DNA from: Planctomycetaceae bacterium
GTDB lineage: Bacteria > Planctomycetota > Planctomycetia > Pirellulales > Pirellulaceae
Reading direction: 5' to 3'
NCBI GenBank assembly: GCA_020638975.1
Contig: JACKHN010000003.1
Span: 399,520-463,519 of the forward strand
DNA: 64,000 nt
The notes beneath the pieces are model-generated. The model was not told where the DNA came from. It did no database searches and saw only the letters and a list, made by a program, of their open reading frames with translations. The position numbers were made by a program, and so were the translations under genes. How positions within the stretch are numbered: position 1 is the stretch's first letter; every line of letters starts with the position of its first letter. This document shows, piece after piece, positions 25,997 through 34,970 of this stretch.

Positions 25997-28900
25997 CTAG
26001 ATTGACCGCAACACCGATTTCGCGGTTTCCAAGAAAACACTCGGATCGGCAGCGGCTTCCGGGACTTTTAAGTACGCACTCTTATGGTCCGCAATTCGCA
26101 ATGGGCCGCGAAAGACTCTCACCAATTGCTCCATTCGCTTGCGATCAGCATAGCCAAACACAAGGTAAAGATCTTCGACAGTGATCGAGACAATTTGCCA
26201 AATCGTCGCATCCAGCCGCAGTTCACTAAGTTCCAGCATTCGTTCGACGGGTGGCGGCGGGGTACCGAAGCGATCAACTAACTCCGCTCGAAACTCGCCC
26301 AAGTCGTCATATGTGGCGGCCCGTCGTAGCCGGCGATACAGATCAATTTTCAATCGAATATCCGGCACATAGTCATCCGGGATGTAGGCTGCTGTCGGCA
26401 ATTCCACATCCACATCAACGGAAAGTTTGCGAGGCAACTGCTTCAGCGAACGTACTGCGCCTTCGAGCAACTCGCAGTAGAACTCATAACCAACTGCAGC
26501 AATGTGTCCGCTTTGCTGCATGCCTAGTAGATTTCCCGTGCCACGAATCTCCAAGTCACGCATCGCAAGAGCAAACCCGGCTCCCATCTCGCTGTACTCT
26601 TCGATCGCTCGCAGTCGTTTGGCCGCGTTGGGCGTAACGTGTTTGTGAGGATCGATCAACAAGTAGCAGTAAGCGCGATGCTTGTAGCGTCCGACGCGCC
26701 CTCGCAACTGGTGCAGGTCAGCCAATCCGTATCGATCGGCTTCGTCGATGAAGATCGTATTCGCAGCAGGGATGTCGAGGCCACTCTCGACGATCGTCGT
26801 CGCCAGCAATAAATCAAAGCTACCCGCCACAAAGTCAACCATCACCTGCTCCAGTTCATCTTCGTGCATTTGGCCGTGGCCAATGCGGATGCTTGCTTCG
26901 GGCACGATATTGCGGAGCTTCTTGGCGACGACTTCGATATCTTGGACACGGTTGTGGACAAAATAGATCTGCCCCCCGCGGCTAAGTTCACGCAGTACCG
27001 CGTGCCGGATCAACTCGTTGCTGAAGCGGGTCACACGTGTCTCGACAGCGACACGATCCTCCGGAGGACTCTCAAGATTCGAAATGTCTCGCACTCCGAC
27101 GAGGCTCATATGTAACGTTCGCGGAATCGGAGTGGCTGTCATGGTCAGGACATCCACGGTCGAGCGAAGCGACTTCAGTCGTTCCTTCACTTCAACGCCG
27201 AACCGCTGTTCCTCGTCGATGATGACGAGCCCCAGATTGTGAAACGTCACGTCCTTCGACGCGAGCCGATGCGTCCCAATGACAATATCGATTCGACCAG
27301 CCTTCAGTCCTTCAACGACTTCACGCTCTTCCTGCGTCGAACAAAATCGGCTCAGTCGACCGATATCAAAGGGAAACTCGGCCATGCGTTCCGAGAATGT
27401 GTGGTAGTGCTGCTCAGCGAGAATCGTTGTTGGAACAAGGATCGCGACTTGGTAACCGTTATCGACGGCTTTGAATGCGGCTCGCATCGCCATCTCGGTT
27501 TTGCCAAATCCAACGTCGCCGCACAACAAGCGGTCCATCGGTCGCGTTGCTTCCATGTCGCCTTTGATGTCATCGATCGCCAACAGTTGGTCGCGCGTCT
27601 CTTCGTAGGGGAATGACGAATCGAATTCACGTTGCCATTCGCCATCGGGTGCGAAAGCGATACCGGGACGGCTTTGCCGAGCCGCCTGTAGCTCGATCAT
27701 TTCGACCGCCATATCCATGACGGCGGATTCGGCAGCTTTCTTCTGCTTTAGCCATGTCGCTCCACCGAGCTTCGCCAGCGTCGGTCGCGTCTTCGTGCCG
27801 CCAATGTATTTTTGGATCAAATCGATCTTTGCGGCCGGAACGTATAGCTTCGCTCGATCACGGAATTCGATCTGCAGGTGCTCTTCGAGTTGACCCTGCT
27901 TATCGATCAGCTCAATACCGCGATATCTCCCAATGCCATGACTCAAGTGAACGACGAGATCACCGGAGCGTAAATCATGAAAACTGTCGATCGCTTTGCC
28001 AAGTCGGCGGCGCGGCACGCGGCGTACATCGCCACGTTGAAACAATTCGGTTGCCGAAATCAACAACACGCCGTCCGAAAGCAACCGAAAGCCCGCCGAT
28101 AATTGGCCGACTGCAAAATGGAGACGCTCTTCCTTGGCAATCGTCGTCTCGCAGAGTAGCTCATGCAAACGCTCGATCTCTGCTTCGGTGGGTGTCACGA
28201 TGAAGGTCTGGCAATCTGACGCGGACCGATCCAACTCCTCGCGAACACGTTTTACATCACCGCTGAAGCGTTCGACCGACTCGATGGGCAGAACACAACG
28301 AACGCCGGTCGCTCCCCTCGCGAGGGAAGAAGCCGTTGCGACGGCCAACGGCTGGAATGACTTCAATACGGCTTCCACGCTATGGAATTCCGCCGGATGT
28401 TCGATACGGCTGAGGTAGTGCTTGCCCTGCTCGTCAATTTGTTCGGGCTCGACGAGCAAACACCACGTATCTGTGGGAAGATAGTCGGCGAAGTGAGCGG
28501 TGGAGTGACTTGTCGGTTGGATGACGGTGATCTCGACTTCGGTCAGCGTCTCCAAGCTCCGTTGACTGGCGACATCAAATCGACGGATCGATTCAATCTC
28601 ATCGTCGAACAGTTCAATCCGAACGGGACGCTGCCAATCAGGAGCGAACAAGTCAATGATCCCGCCACGCATCGAGAACTCGCCGGGTAATTCTACGGCG
28701 CTCGTGCTGTGAAACTTTTGTTCGATCAGCCATCTCTTGAACCCATCGAAATCGAGACGGCTGCCGTTGCGCAAGACACGCGAACTGCTCTCGATCAACT
28801 CCCGGCTGGGTGTGGGTTGGAGCAGGCTCTGGACGCTGGTGACGAATATCGGGGCGGAGATCGGCTTTGCTAAGTGTGGAAGATCATGCAGCAGATACTT

Positions 28901-29251
28901 GAGCGTACGCAATCGCTCGCCGAAGTTCTCGTCTTGAATGACGCGTTCGTTCGGCTCGGTCTCCCAAGCAGGAAATCGCAGTGGTGCCTCGCCCGTAAAG
29001 AGCTGCAGGTCGTCTGCCAGCAGATCAGCGTCGGCGGGTTTGGCCGCCACCAAAACAAGTGGGCCGCTGGCGTGAGCGCTCAAGGCGGCTGCCAACAGCG
29101 CAGACGACGACCCCCAGACTCCGTCGAATGTCGCACCGCTACCAACTCGTAGCGACTGGACCGCGTCGGCGAAATCAGCTTGTCGACTCAGGCTTCTCGG
29201 CAGCTCACGCAACCGAAGTTCGTTCGTTGCCTTTACATGGACATCGCTCAT
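25997..29251 (-). CDS. mfd: Transcription-repair coupling factor Mfd
   Basis: The 1084-residue product has the UvrB-like N-terminal modules, an RNA-polymerase-interacting segment (LVVHLSHGIGRYRGIELID, about residues 425-445), and the RecG-like helicase core. The core carries GDVGFGKTEMA (Walker A, near 575), IIDEEQRFGV (near 675), TATPIPRTL and the RGRVGR motif (near 850). A C-terminal TRCF domain follows. Mfd removes stalled RNA polymerase and recruits UvrA to start nucleotide excision repair. Its upstream region carries MITE copy C. Confidence 0.97.
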   Translation of the reverse strand: MSDVHVKATNELRLRELPRSLSRQADFADAVQSLRVGSGATFDGVWGSSSALLAAALSAHASGPLVLVAAKPADADLLADDLQLFTGEAPLRFPAWETEPNERVIQDENFGERLRTLKYLLHDLPHLAKPISAPIFVTSVQSLLQPTPSRELIESSSRVLRNGSRLDFDGFKRWLIEQKFHSTSAVELPGEFSMRGGIIDLFAPDWQRPVRIELFDDEIESIRRFDVASQRSLETLTEVEITVIQPTSHSTAHFADYLPTDTWCLLVEPEQIDEQGKHYLSRIEHPAEFHSVEAVLKSFQPLAVATASSLARGATGVRCVLPIESVERFSGDVKRVREELDRSASDCQTFIVTPTEAEIERLHELLCETTIAKEERLHFAVGQLSAGFRLLSDGVLLISATELFQRGDVRRVPRRRLGKAIDSFHDLRSGDLVVHLSHGIGRYRGIELIDKQGQLEEHLQIEFRDRAKLYVPAAKIDLIQKYIGGTKTRPTLAKLGGATWLKQKKAAESAVMDMAVEMIELQAARQSRPGIAFAPDGEWQREFDSSFPYEETRDQLLAIDDIKGDMEATRPMDRLLCGDVGFGKTEMAMRAAFKAVDNGYQVAILVPTTILAEQHYHTFSERMAEFPFDIGRLSRFCSTQEEREVVEGLKAGRIDIVIGTHRLASKDVTFHNLGLVIIDEEQRFGVEVKERLKSLRSTVDVLTMTATPIPRTLHMSLVGVRDISNLESPPEDRVAVETRVTRFSNELIRHAVLRELSRGGQIYFVHNRVQDIEVVAKKLRNIVPEASIRIGHGQMHEDELEQVMVDFVAGSFDLLLATTIVESGLDIPAANTIFIDEADRYGLADLHQLRGRVGRYKHRAYCYLLIDPHKHVTPNAAKRLRAIEEYSEMGAGFALAMRDLEIRGTGNLLGMQQSGHIAAVGYEFYCELLEGAVRSLKQLPRKLSVDVDVELPTAAYIPDDYVPDIRLKIDLYRRLRRAATYDDLGEFRAELVDRFGTPPPPVERMLELSELRLDATIWQIVSITVEDLYLVFGYADRKRMEQLVRVFRGPLRIADHKSAYLKVPEAAADPSVFLETAKSVLRSI

Positions 29252-29439
29252 AGTGCGAACGACATTGTAAGTACGGCCCCGGTATCGGGAAGAGGAGTTT
29301 TTCCGTGTTTGCGGAAATCAGAACCACACCCATTCATTGACGGCTCGCCGTTTGAGCTGGTTTGATGCAGGGATATTGCCAAAGGCCAACAACACTCCCG
29401 GTTGGCGTTGGGAATTGTCGGTCAAAAAACAGCAATGAC

Positions 29440-29539
29440 GGTAGTGCTACACTTTGCCGTAAGTCGGGCACTCCTGCCCGACAAAAGACGGCCAAGAGTG
29501 GCCGTCCTACTTTCCGGAATTTCAAGCTGTACCACTACC
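29440..29539. mobile_element. MITE type 1, copy C, with perfect 8-bp target duplication
   Basis: The 100-bp element begins GGTAGTGCTACACTTTGC and ends GCTGTACCACTACC. It is flanked by GCAATGAC at 29432-29439 and GCAATGAC at 29540-29547, a perfect 8-bp duplication. It holds a single copy of the CCGTAAGTCGGGCACTCCTG unit and the GACGGCCAAGAGTGGCCGTC hairpin, and so looks like the shortest form of the family. It sits about 190 bp upstream of mfd. The rest of the 29252-29700 gap shows nothing recognisable. Confidence 0.93.
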
Positions 29540-29700
29540 GCAATGACAATGAAGCCGGAGTCGGCTTTGGTTCCATGTCCACGAAGGGCCAAGGATTGGG
29601 TTGATGCTGGTTCCCTGTTGTCTTCCTAGGGAGATCGTGCATTGAGGGAAGGTGAATCAATCTCGCGGGCCCTCAAGGCGCGCCCCACTGATCAATGTGA

Positions 29701-31842
29701 TCACTTTGGCATCGGCAAAATGATCAAGTCGTTCTCTGCGAACGACGCTTCGCCCGCCTTGCCATTCAGGCGATATTGGACGCGTAGACGTTTCACGTTT
29801 CCCGGCACCGGGTCGCCACCAAAGCTTGTGTTGTAGTTTGATGATGTCAAGGCGATCAGAGGTAAATCGCCAACGTGCTTTCTTAGCACTGCCGTGACGT
29901 CCTTTTGAGTTGATCCCGCGCCGTATTCGGCTTTGACGATCTCGACTTTCACTTTGTCGAGTCCAGCTTTCGCAAGTTGCTCGCTTACGTCGACCTTGCC
30001 GCCGATCTTTTGCGCAATAACCAAAGTGGCTTGCGTTGCGTCTTGCTTCAAACCGGGAGTCTGCATCGCGGAAATCGCCAAGGTGAGTGCCTCGGCGCTC
30101 GGATGTAGAGCCAACACGTCCAGCACGAGTTTCTGCTCGGCGGGTTGACGCGAAATGTCAAGCGCCTTTTGGCACATCTCGGCTCGATCTGGATCTGACA
30201 TCGTGAACTTCCGTGCCAGACCGATGTAACCTCGCAGTGCACGAACCTGATACTTCTCCGCCGGCGCGGTCTTTGCAAGGTCCAATAGAACTGGTGCCGC
30301 ATCAACGCCGTTCCACTTGCCTAACAAGCGACTGGCAGTGTCTTGCAACTCAGGATCAGCACTCTTCGCCGCCGCTCCCAACGTTGTCAAAGCCTTTGTT
30401 CCGCCCACATCGCTAAGGATTTCCAGTAGTGTGCTCTTCGTTGCTCCAGACGCGCGATCCAATGCTACAGCGAGCTCGGCAGCACACGCCTCGCGGTCTG
30501 GCATGCGGACGCTTGCTGCTTTGAGCGCCTGTTGCGCGACTGCGGCATCTTCGGGATGTTTTGGTGCGACGACTTGCGAGACGAGAATGGAAAGACGCTT
30601 TAGTGAAACCGTTTCACCTAACGCTGCCAACGCGGCACTGCGGACTTTGTCGTCCGAATGATCTAACGCACCGAGAAGTTCGGGCACGGCGTCAATGCGT
30701 CGCTGCCCAACGAGTTCGATCAAGAGGGGGTAGCTCTTTGCATCTGCCTTCGGAAGCAGAGCGACAATTTGCGCGTCGACTTTCTCACTAGGCAGTTCGG
30801 CCAGCGACGCCTTGGCGGCGAGTGACAAATCCGTGTCGGCTTCGATCGCAGCGTCAAGCAGTGTGCTGAGGCACGTTGCATCTCCAACTCGTCCTAACGC
30901 GTTGAGTGCGGAAAGTCGCACTTCCTTTGGTCCGTCGCTGGCGGCTTGCAACACGGCTGCTAAGACAACGGTCTCGGGACGATCCGCCATGGCTTGGATA
31001 ATAAGAGCAGCTCGATCGGGCGTTGCACTAGCCAGCTCGGTCGCCAACGCCTTGTCGACCGTTCCGCCCGGGAACTCGCGAACCGTGCCCAGCGCCAACT
31101 GAAACATCTTCTTGTCGGACGAATGGAATAACTCTTGCAAAAGAGGAATTCCTTCCTCGTTGCGTGCAAGGATCGCTCCGCGTGTCGCTTCGATGATTCG
31201 CTGCTGAGGCACTTCGGCTTTGCGAACTTCGTCATAGATTTCAGCCGCTTCATCAGACTTGCCTGCCGCGTGCAATCGTTCGGCACAGAGCACACAGCCC
31301 TCGGCCACTGCGGAACGCACCTTGACTGGAGCGGTAGCTAACGAGTCACGGAGCGTTGTCGTGGCGGACTCATTGCCGATGCGGCCCAGAGCAACCGCCG
31401 CCGCCGACGCGACTTCGGCATCCGAGTCTTTCATACGCGTCGCTAAGAGGTCGACCGCGTTGGCGTCCTGGCGAACACCGATCGAATTGATCGTACCCAC
31501 TAGCAGGAGCCCTTCGAGTGATGCCGCAGCTTTGCGTAGCGCTTCGTCAGCGACCGATCCCGGGATCGCTTCCAATGCGATCCGGGCCCAAGACGACAAT
31601 TGCTCGTCAGCTAACAGTTCAGCCAAGTCGGAGACAGACTCGCTTGAACCGTGAATGGCCAACAGCTTGCAAGTGATCGCCTTCTCCGCCTTGGGAGAAT
31701 CCGAGCGAAGGATCGCGAGCAGTTCCTTTTCTTTCTCAGCGGATGCTTTCTGATCTTCGGCAGCCCGCACAGATGCGGTCGCCATTGCGGCGATAGCAAC
31801 GAGGGATACGACAAAGCGTGTTACTGATCGATTGATTTGCAT
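29701..31842 (-). CDS. Secreted HEAT-repeat protein
   Basis: The 713-residue product has a signal peptide (SVTRFVVSLVAIAAMATASV, about residues 6-28). It then has at least twelve HEAT/PBS-type helical repeats, such as VASAAAVALGRIGNESATTT, KEVRLSALNALGRVGDATCL and DKVRSAALAALGETVSLKRL. The last 70 residues lack repeats and end in a beta-rich segment (IALTSSNYNTSFGGDPVPG). HEAT solenoids are binding scaffolds. No enzyme motif is visible. Its neighbours (Gfo/Idh, DUF1501, PSD1) are also exported. Confidence 0.82.
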   Translation of the reverse strand: MQINRSVTRFVVSLVAIAAMATASVRAAEDQKASAEKEKELLAILRSDSPKAEKAITCKLLAIHGSSESVSDLAELLADEQLSSWARIALEAIPGSVADEALRKAAASLEGLLLVGTINSIGVRQDANAVDLLATRMKDSDAEVASAAAVALGRIGNESATTTLRDSLATAPVKVRSAVAEGCVLCAERLHAAGKSDEAAEIYDEVRKAEVPQQRIIEATRGAILARNEEGIPLLQELFHSSDKKMFQLALGTVREFPGGTVDKALATELASATPDRAALIIQAMADRPETVVLAAVLQAASDGPKEVRLSALNALGRVGDATCLSTLLDAAIEADTDLSLAAKASLAELPSEKVDAQIVALLPKADAKSYPLLIELVGQRRIDAVPELLGALDHSDDKVRSAALAALGETVSLKRLSILVSQVVAPKHPEDAAVAQQALKAASVRMPDREACAAELAVALDRASGATKSTLLEILSDVGGTKALTTLGAAAKSADPELQDTASRLLGKWNGVDAAPVLLDLAKTAPAEKYQVRALRGYIGLARKFTMSDPDRAEMCQKALDISRQPAEQKLVLDVLALHPSAEALTLAISAMQTPGLKQDATQATLVIAQKIGGKVDVSEQLAKAGLDKVKVEIVKAEYGAGSTQKDVTAVLRKHVGDLPLIALTSSNYNTSFGGDPVPGNVKRLRVQYRLNGKAGEASFAENDLIILPMPK

Positions 31843-32043
31843 ATTAGTGGTCCTGAACAGAGAGGACGAAGTGATGTGGAATTACGAATGACGAAGTACC
31901 CAAGGACGAATGCAATCGGAATGACACCGGACAAAATTCGAACAGCGTTCGCCGGAGCGAATCCATGCATCTGCTTCGATCGTCGGGTTTCGAGATTCTT
32001 GTGTCATTGGGTCTTTCGTCAATCGCCAATTAGGTGAAGTCGA

Positions 32044-33342
32044 TTAAAGTCGCCACGGCTCACGCAACGCTTCCGAACGCAGGCGATTCGCTGCTTCGTC
32101 ATCGATAAACTCATGTGTCACGTTGTCGTACTTCACCTGGCGACCCAAGTGCAGCGCGATGTTGGCTGCATGGCAGGCGATATGCGCGTTGCACGCGGCG
32201 TCGGCATTTCCCTTTGGTTGACTGCGTGTCTTCACACAGTCGAGGAAATCTCGTACATGGAACGTCGCGGGATAGCCGCCAATCTCTTCAACCGTTCTTC
32301 CGGCGAGCAAAGCCGGTGAACTGAGTACGAGCTTGCCGCTGTCGCCCGCTTCGACCCATCCCGACTCGCCTTCGAATCGTACAGGGCACGAGCCAAGCGG
32401 AATCCAACCGGTCTCGCGGAAGATCAACTCGGTGCCATTCTCATACCGCGCGACCAGTTGCCCGTCTTTGGGTGCGTTGTACTCGACGGGAGGCAGGCAG
32501 TCGCCGACTGCCCATTGGCAGAGGTCAACACAGTGCGAGCCCCATTCGAGCACGCCACCACCGTTGAAAGCACCAACGAAACCACCACCCTTTTCGAAGT
32601 TGAAACCGTCGAGCAACTTAGGATTGAACGGACGCCAAGCCGCTGGGCCGAGATACATGTTCCAATCGACGACCTCTTGATCCGGTTCGGGCTCGGCAGG
32701 CAGCCAGCCGCTCATCAAGGCCTGCATTCCCATCGGATGGGCATAGACCTTCGTCAGCTTCCCGAGCTTTCCTGTGCGAGCCAGTTCACACGCGAACGCG
32801 AAGTGCGGCAAGTTACGACGTTGCGTCCCAGCCTGGAAGACGCGACCGGTGCGACGCATTGTTTCGGCAAGGATCAAACTCTGCGAGATGTTCTTCGTGA
32901 CCGGCTTCTCGCAGTACATATCCTTACCGGCTTTTGCCGCAGTCATCGCAGCGGTCGCATGCCAGTTTGGACCCGTGGCAATCAGTACGCCGTCGATGTC
33001 ACTTCGATCAAGCAACTCGCGAAAATCACGGTAAGTAGCGCAGTTTTGGTTTCCATATTGCGTGTCGGCGATCTTCTTTACCGCAGTACGACGCGCCTCC
33101 TTGACGTCACAAACCGCGACAAACTGGACGTCCGGTTGCTCAAGGAAACAGCTGAGGTCGTAGGTGCCACGCCGTCCAATCCCGATGCCCCCGATCACGA
33201 CCCGCTCGCTAGGAGCGACAGCACCATCTCGGCCCAATGCAGAACTGGGAATGATCGTCGGTGCCATTACGGCGGCACCAGTTGCTGTAAGTGCAGACTT
33301 CAAGAATCGCCGCCGGTGAAGTTGCTTTCGTGTCTCGGACAT
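32044..33342 (-). CDS. Tat-exported Gfo/Idh/MocA-family oxidoreductase
   Basis: The 432-residue product starts with a twin-arginine signal (LHRRRFLKSALTATGAAV). The NAD(P)-binding fold follows as VVIGGIGIGRRGTYDL near residue 46, then FVAVCDVKEARR and DIDGVLIATGPNWHA. The family's EKP motif is in DMYCEKPVTKN near residue 140. A later DVLDCVKTRSQPKGNAD-type segment (FLDCVKTRSQPKGNADAA) holds the usual late region of the family. The ATG has AGGAG 7 nt upstream. Such proteins oxidise or rearrange sugars or cyclitols with tightly held NAD. Substrate unknown. Confidence 0.9.
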   Translation of the reverse strand: MSETRKQLHRRRFLKSALTATGAAVMAPTIIPSSALGRDGAVAPSERVVIGGIGIGRRGTYDLSCFLEQPDVQFVAVCDVKEARRTAVKKIADTQYGNQNCATYRDFRELLDRSDIDGVLIATGPNWHATAAMTAAKAGKDMYCEKPVTKNISQSLILAETMRRTGRVFQAGTQRRNLPHFAFACELARTGKLGKLTKVYAHPMGMQALMSGWLPAEPEPDQEVVDWNMYLGPAAWRPFNPKLLDGFNFEKGGGFVGAFNGGGVLEWGSHCVDLCQWAVGDCLPPVEYNAPKDGQLVARYENGTELIFRETGWIPLGSCPVRFEGESGWVEAGDSGKLVLSSPALLAGRTVEEIGGYPATFHVRDFLDCVKTRSQPKGNADAACNAHIACHAANIALHLGRQVKYDNVTHEFIDDEAANRLRSEALREPWRL

Positions 33343-33527
33343 CGCTGAACTCCTGAACGTGTTGATCGTAGGGGCTTCTAAATACCGTCTGGATCTGTAA
33401 ACGCAGTTCGATACTGTGCCAACATACCGCTACAGCATGTTCGTTTCTACAGTCACATCACCGAATTCTCGATTTCATCAAGGTTGGGCATTGTCCTCCC
33501 TACCTGCGGCATGGCAATCGTCGTCGT

Positions 33528-34970
33528 TTAGACGAGAACTTCCTTGATAATGTGCGACGGTTCGACGCCCGTTAACCGTTGATCGAGGCCTTGGAAGGGG
33601 AAAGTCAGCTTTTTGTGATCGATACCTAACTGGTGCAACATGGTCGCGTGCAGATCACGGACAGCCACAGGATTATGGGCGACGTTGTAGCTGAAGTCAT
33701 CGGTTTCGCCGTAAGTGATGCCGCCCTTGATGCCACCGCCCGCCATCCATGCCGAGAAACAACGCGGATGATGATCACGACCGTAGTCGTCGTGTTTCAA
33801 TGTGCCCTGGCAGTAGACGGTCCGTCCAAACTCGCCAGCAAAGACAACGATCGTGTCTTCGAGCAGGCCATGCTGCTTCAAGTCTTTTAGCAGTGCCGCC
33901 GATGGTTGATCGACGTCGAAGCACTGGCCGGTCAACTGCTTTGGCAGAATGCTGTGGTGATCCCAGCCGCGATGAAACACTTGGACGAACCGGACGCCGC
34001 GTTCGATCATCCGTCGGGCGAGTAAACAGTTGCGTGCAAACGATCCGCTCTTATGTACTTCCGAACCATAGGAATCGATAACGTGTTGTGGCTCGGCAGA
34101 AATGTCCGTCAGTTCCGGCACGGACGCTTGCATGCGGAAGGCCATTTCTTGTTGGGCGATGGTGGTCTGGATCTCAGGATCACCGATCTCCTCAAAGTGT
34201 TTGCGGTTCATCTGTCCCAAGGTATCGAGCATGCGGCGGCGAACGTCGCTGTCGACGCCATTGGGATTCGACAGAAAGAGTACCGGGTCGCCCGACGTCT
34301 GAAACGCCGCACCTTGATACTTAGAAGGCAAGAAGCCACTGCCCCACAAGCGGCTATACAACGCTTGCACATTGCGTGTGCCGCCTGTCCAGTAGGCTGA
34401 AGTGAGCACGATAAAATCGGGTAAGTCTCGATTCATCGATCCGAGGCCATAGCTCAACCAAGCGCCCATGCTTGCCTTGCCAGGAATCTCGGAGCCAGTA
34501 CAGATGAATGTCTTGGCGGGATCATGGTTGATGGCGTTCGTATGCATTGAGTTAATAATGCACAGATCGTCCGCGACCTCGGACAGATGCGGAAACAACT
34601 CGCACATCCAATTACCGCCCTCGCCTTTCTGGCGAAACTTGAACTTGGATGGAGCGATCAATTGCTCCTTGCCTTTGGTCATCGCGGTCACACGCTGTCC
34701 CATGCTAACGCTTGGTGGTAGCGGTTCCTTGAAGAGCTTGTTGAGTTGCGGCTTGTAGTCGAACAGGTCGATCTGACTGGGCGCACCCGCCATGAACAGG
34801 AAGATGACTTGCTTGGCTCGCGGCTTTAGATGTGGAGCCGACTGAGCCTTGCTGTTTTGCGGCAAGAGCGACGCCAACGCGGTTGCACCTAACCCCATTC
34901 CCGAAGTCTTCAGGAACTGTCGACGAGCCTGCAAACGATTATGCTGTTCCATCCACTCTTGCATGATCAT
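33528..34970 (-). CDS. Tat-exported DUF1501 (sulfatase-fold-like) protein
   Basis: The 480-residue product is taken from the ATG at 34970, whose first base is the last base of the preceding stop (TAATG); a second ATG lies 6 nt further. The N-terminus has RRQFLKTSGMGLGATALASL, a Tat-like signal. The DUF1501 core then shows VIFLFMAGAPSQIDLFDYKP, SHGIGKAS-like EIPGKASMGAWLSYGLGS, IVLTSAYWTGG, ERGVRFVQVFHRGWDHH and VVFAGEFGRTVYCQG. DUF1501 shares the alkaline phosphatase/sulfatase fold. In planctomycetes it is almost always paired with a PSD1 gene, as here. Confidence 0.92.
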   Translation of the reverse strand: MIMQEWMEQHNRLQARRQFLKTSGMGLGATALASLLPQNSKAQSAPHLKPRAKQVIFLFMAGAPSQIDLFDYKPQLNKLFKEPLPPSVSMGQRVTAMTKGKEQLIAPSKFKFRQKGEGGNWMCELFPHLSEVADDLCIINSMHTNAINHDPAKTFICTGSEIPGKASMGAWLSYGLGSMNRDLPDFIVLTSAYWTGGTRNVQALYSRLWGSGFLPSKYQGAAFQTSGDPVLFLSNPNGVDSDVRRRMLDTLGQMNRKHFEEIGDPEIQTTIAQQEMAFRMQASVPELTDISAEPQHVIDSYGSEVHKSGSFARNCLLARRMIERGVRFVQVFHRGWDHHSILPKQLTGQCFDVDQPSAALLKDLKQHGLLEDTIVVFAGEFGRTVYCQGTLKHDDYGRDHHPRCFSAWMAGGGIKGGITYGETDDFSYNVAHNPVAVRDLHATMLHQLGIDHKKLTFPFQGLDQRLTGVEPSHIIKEVLV

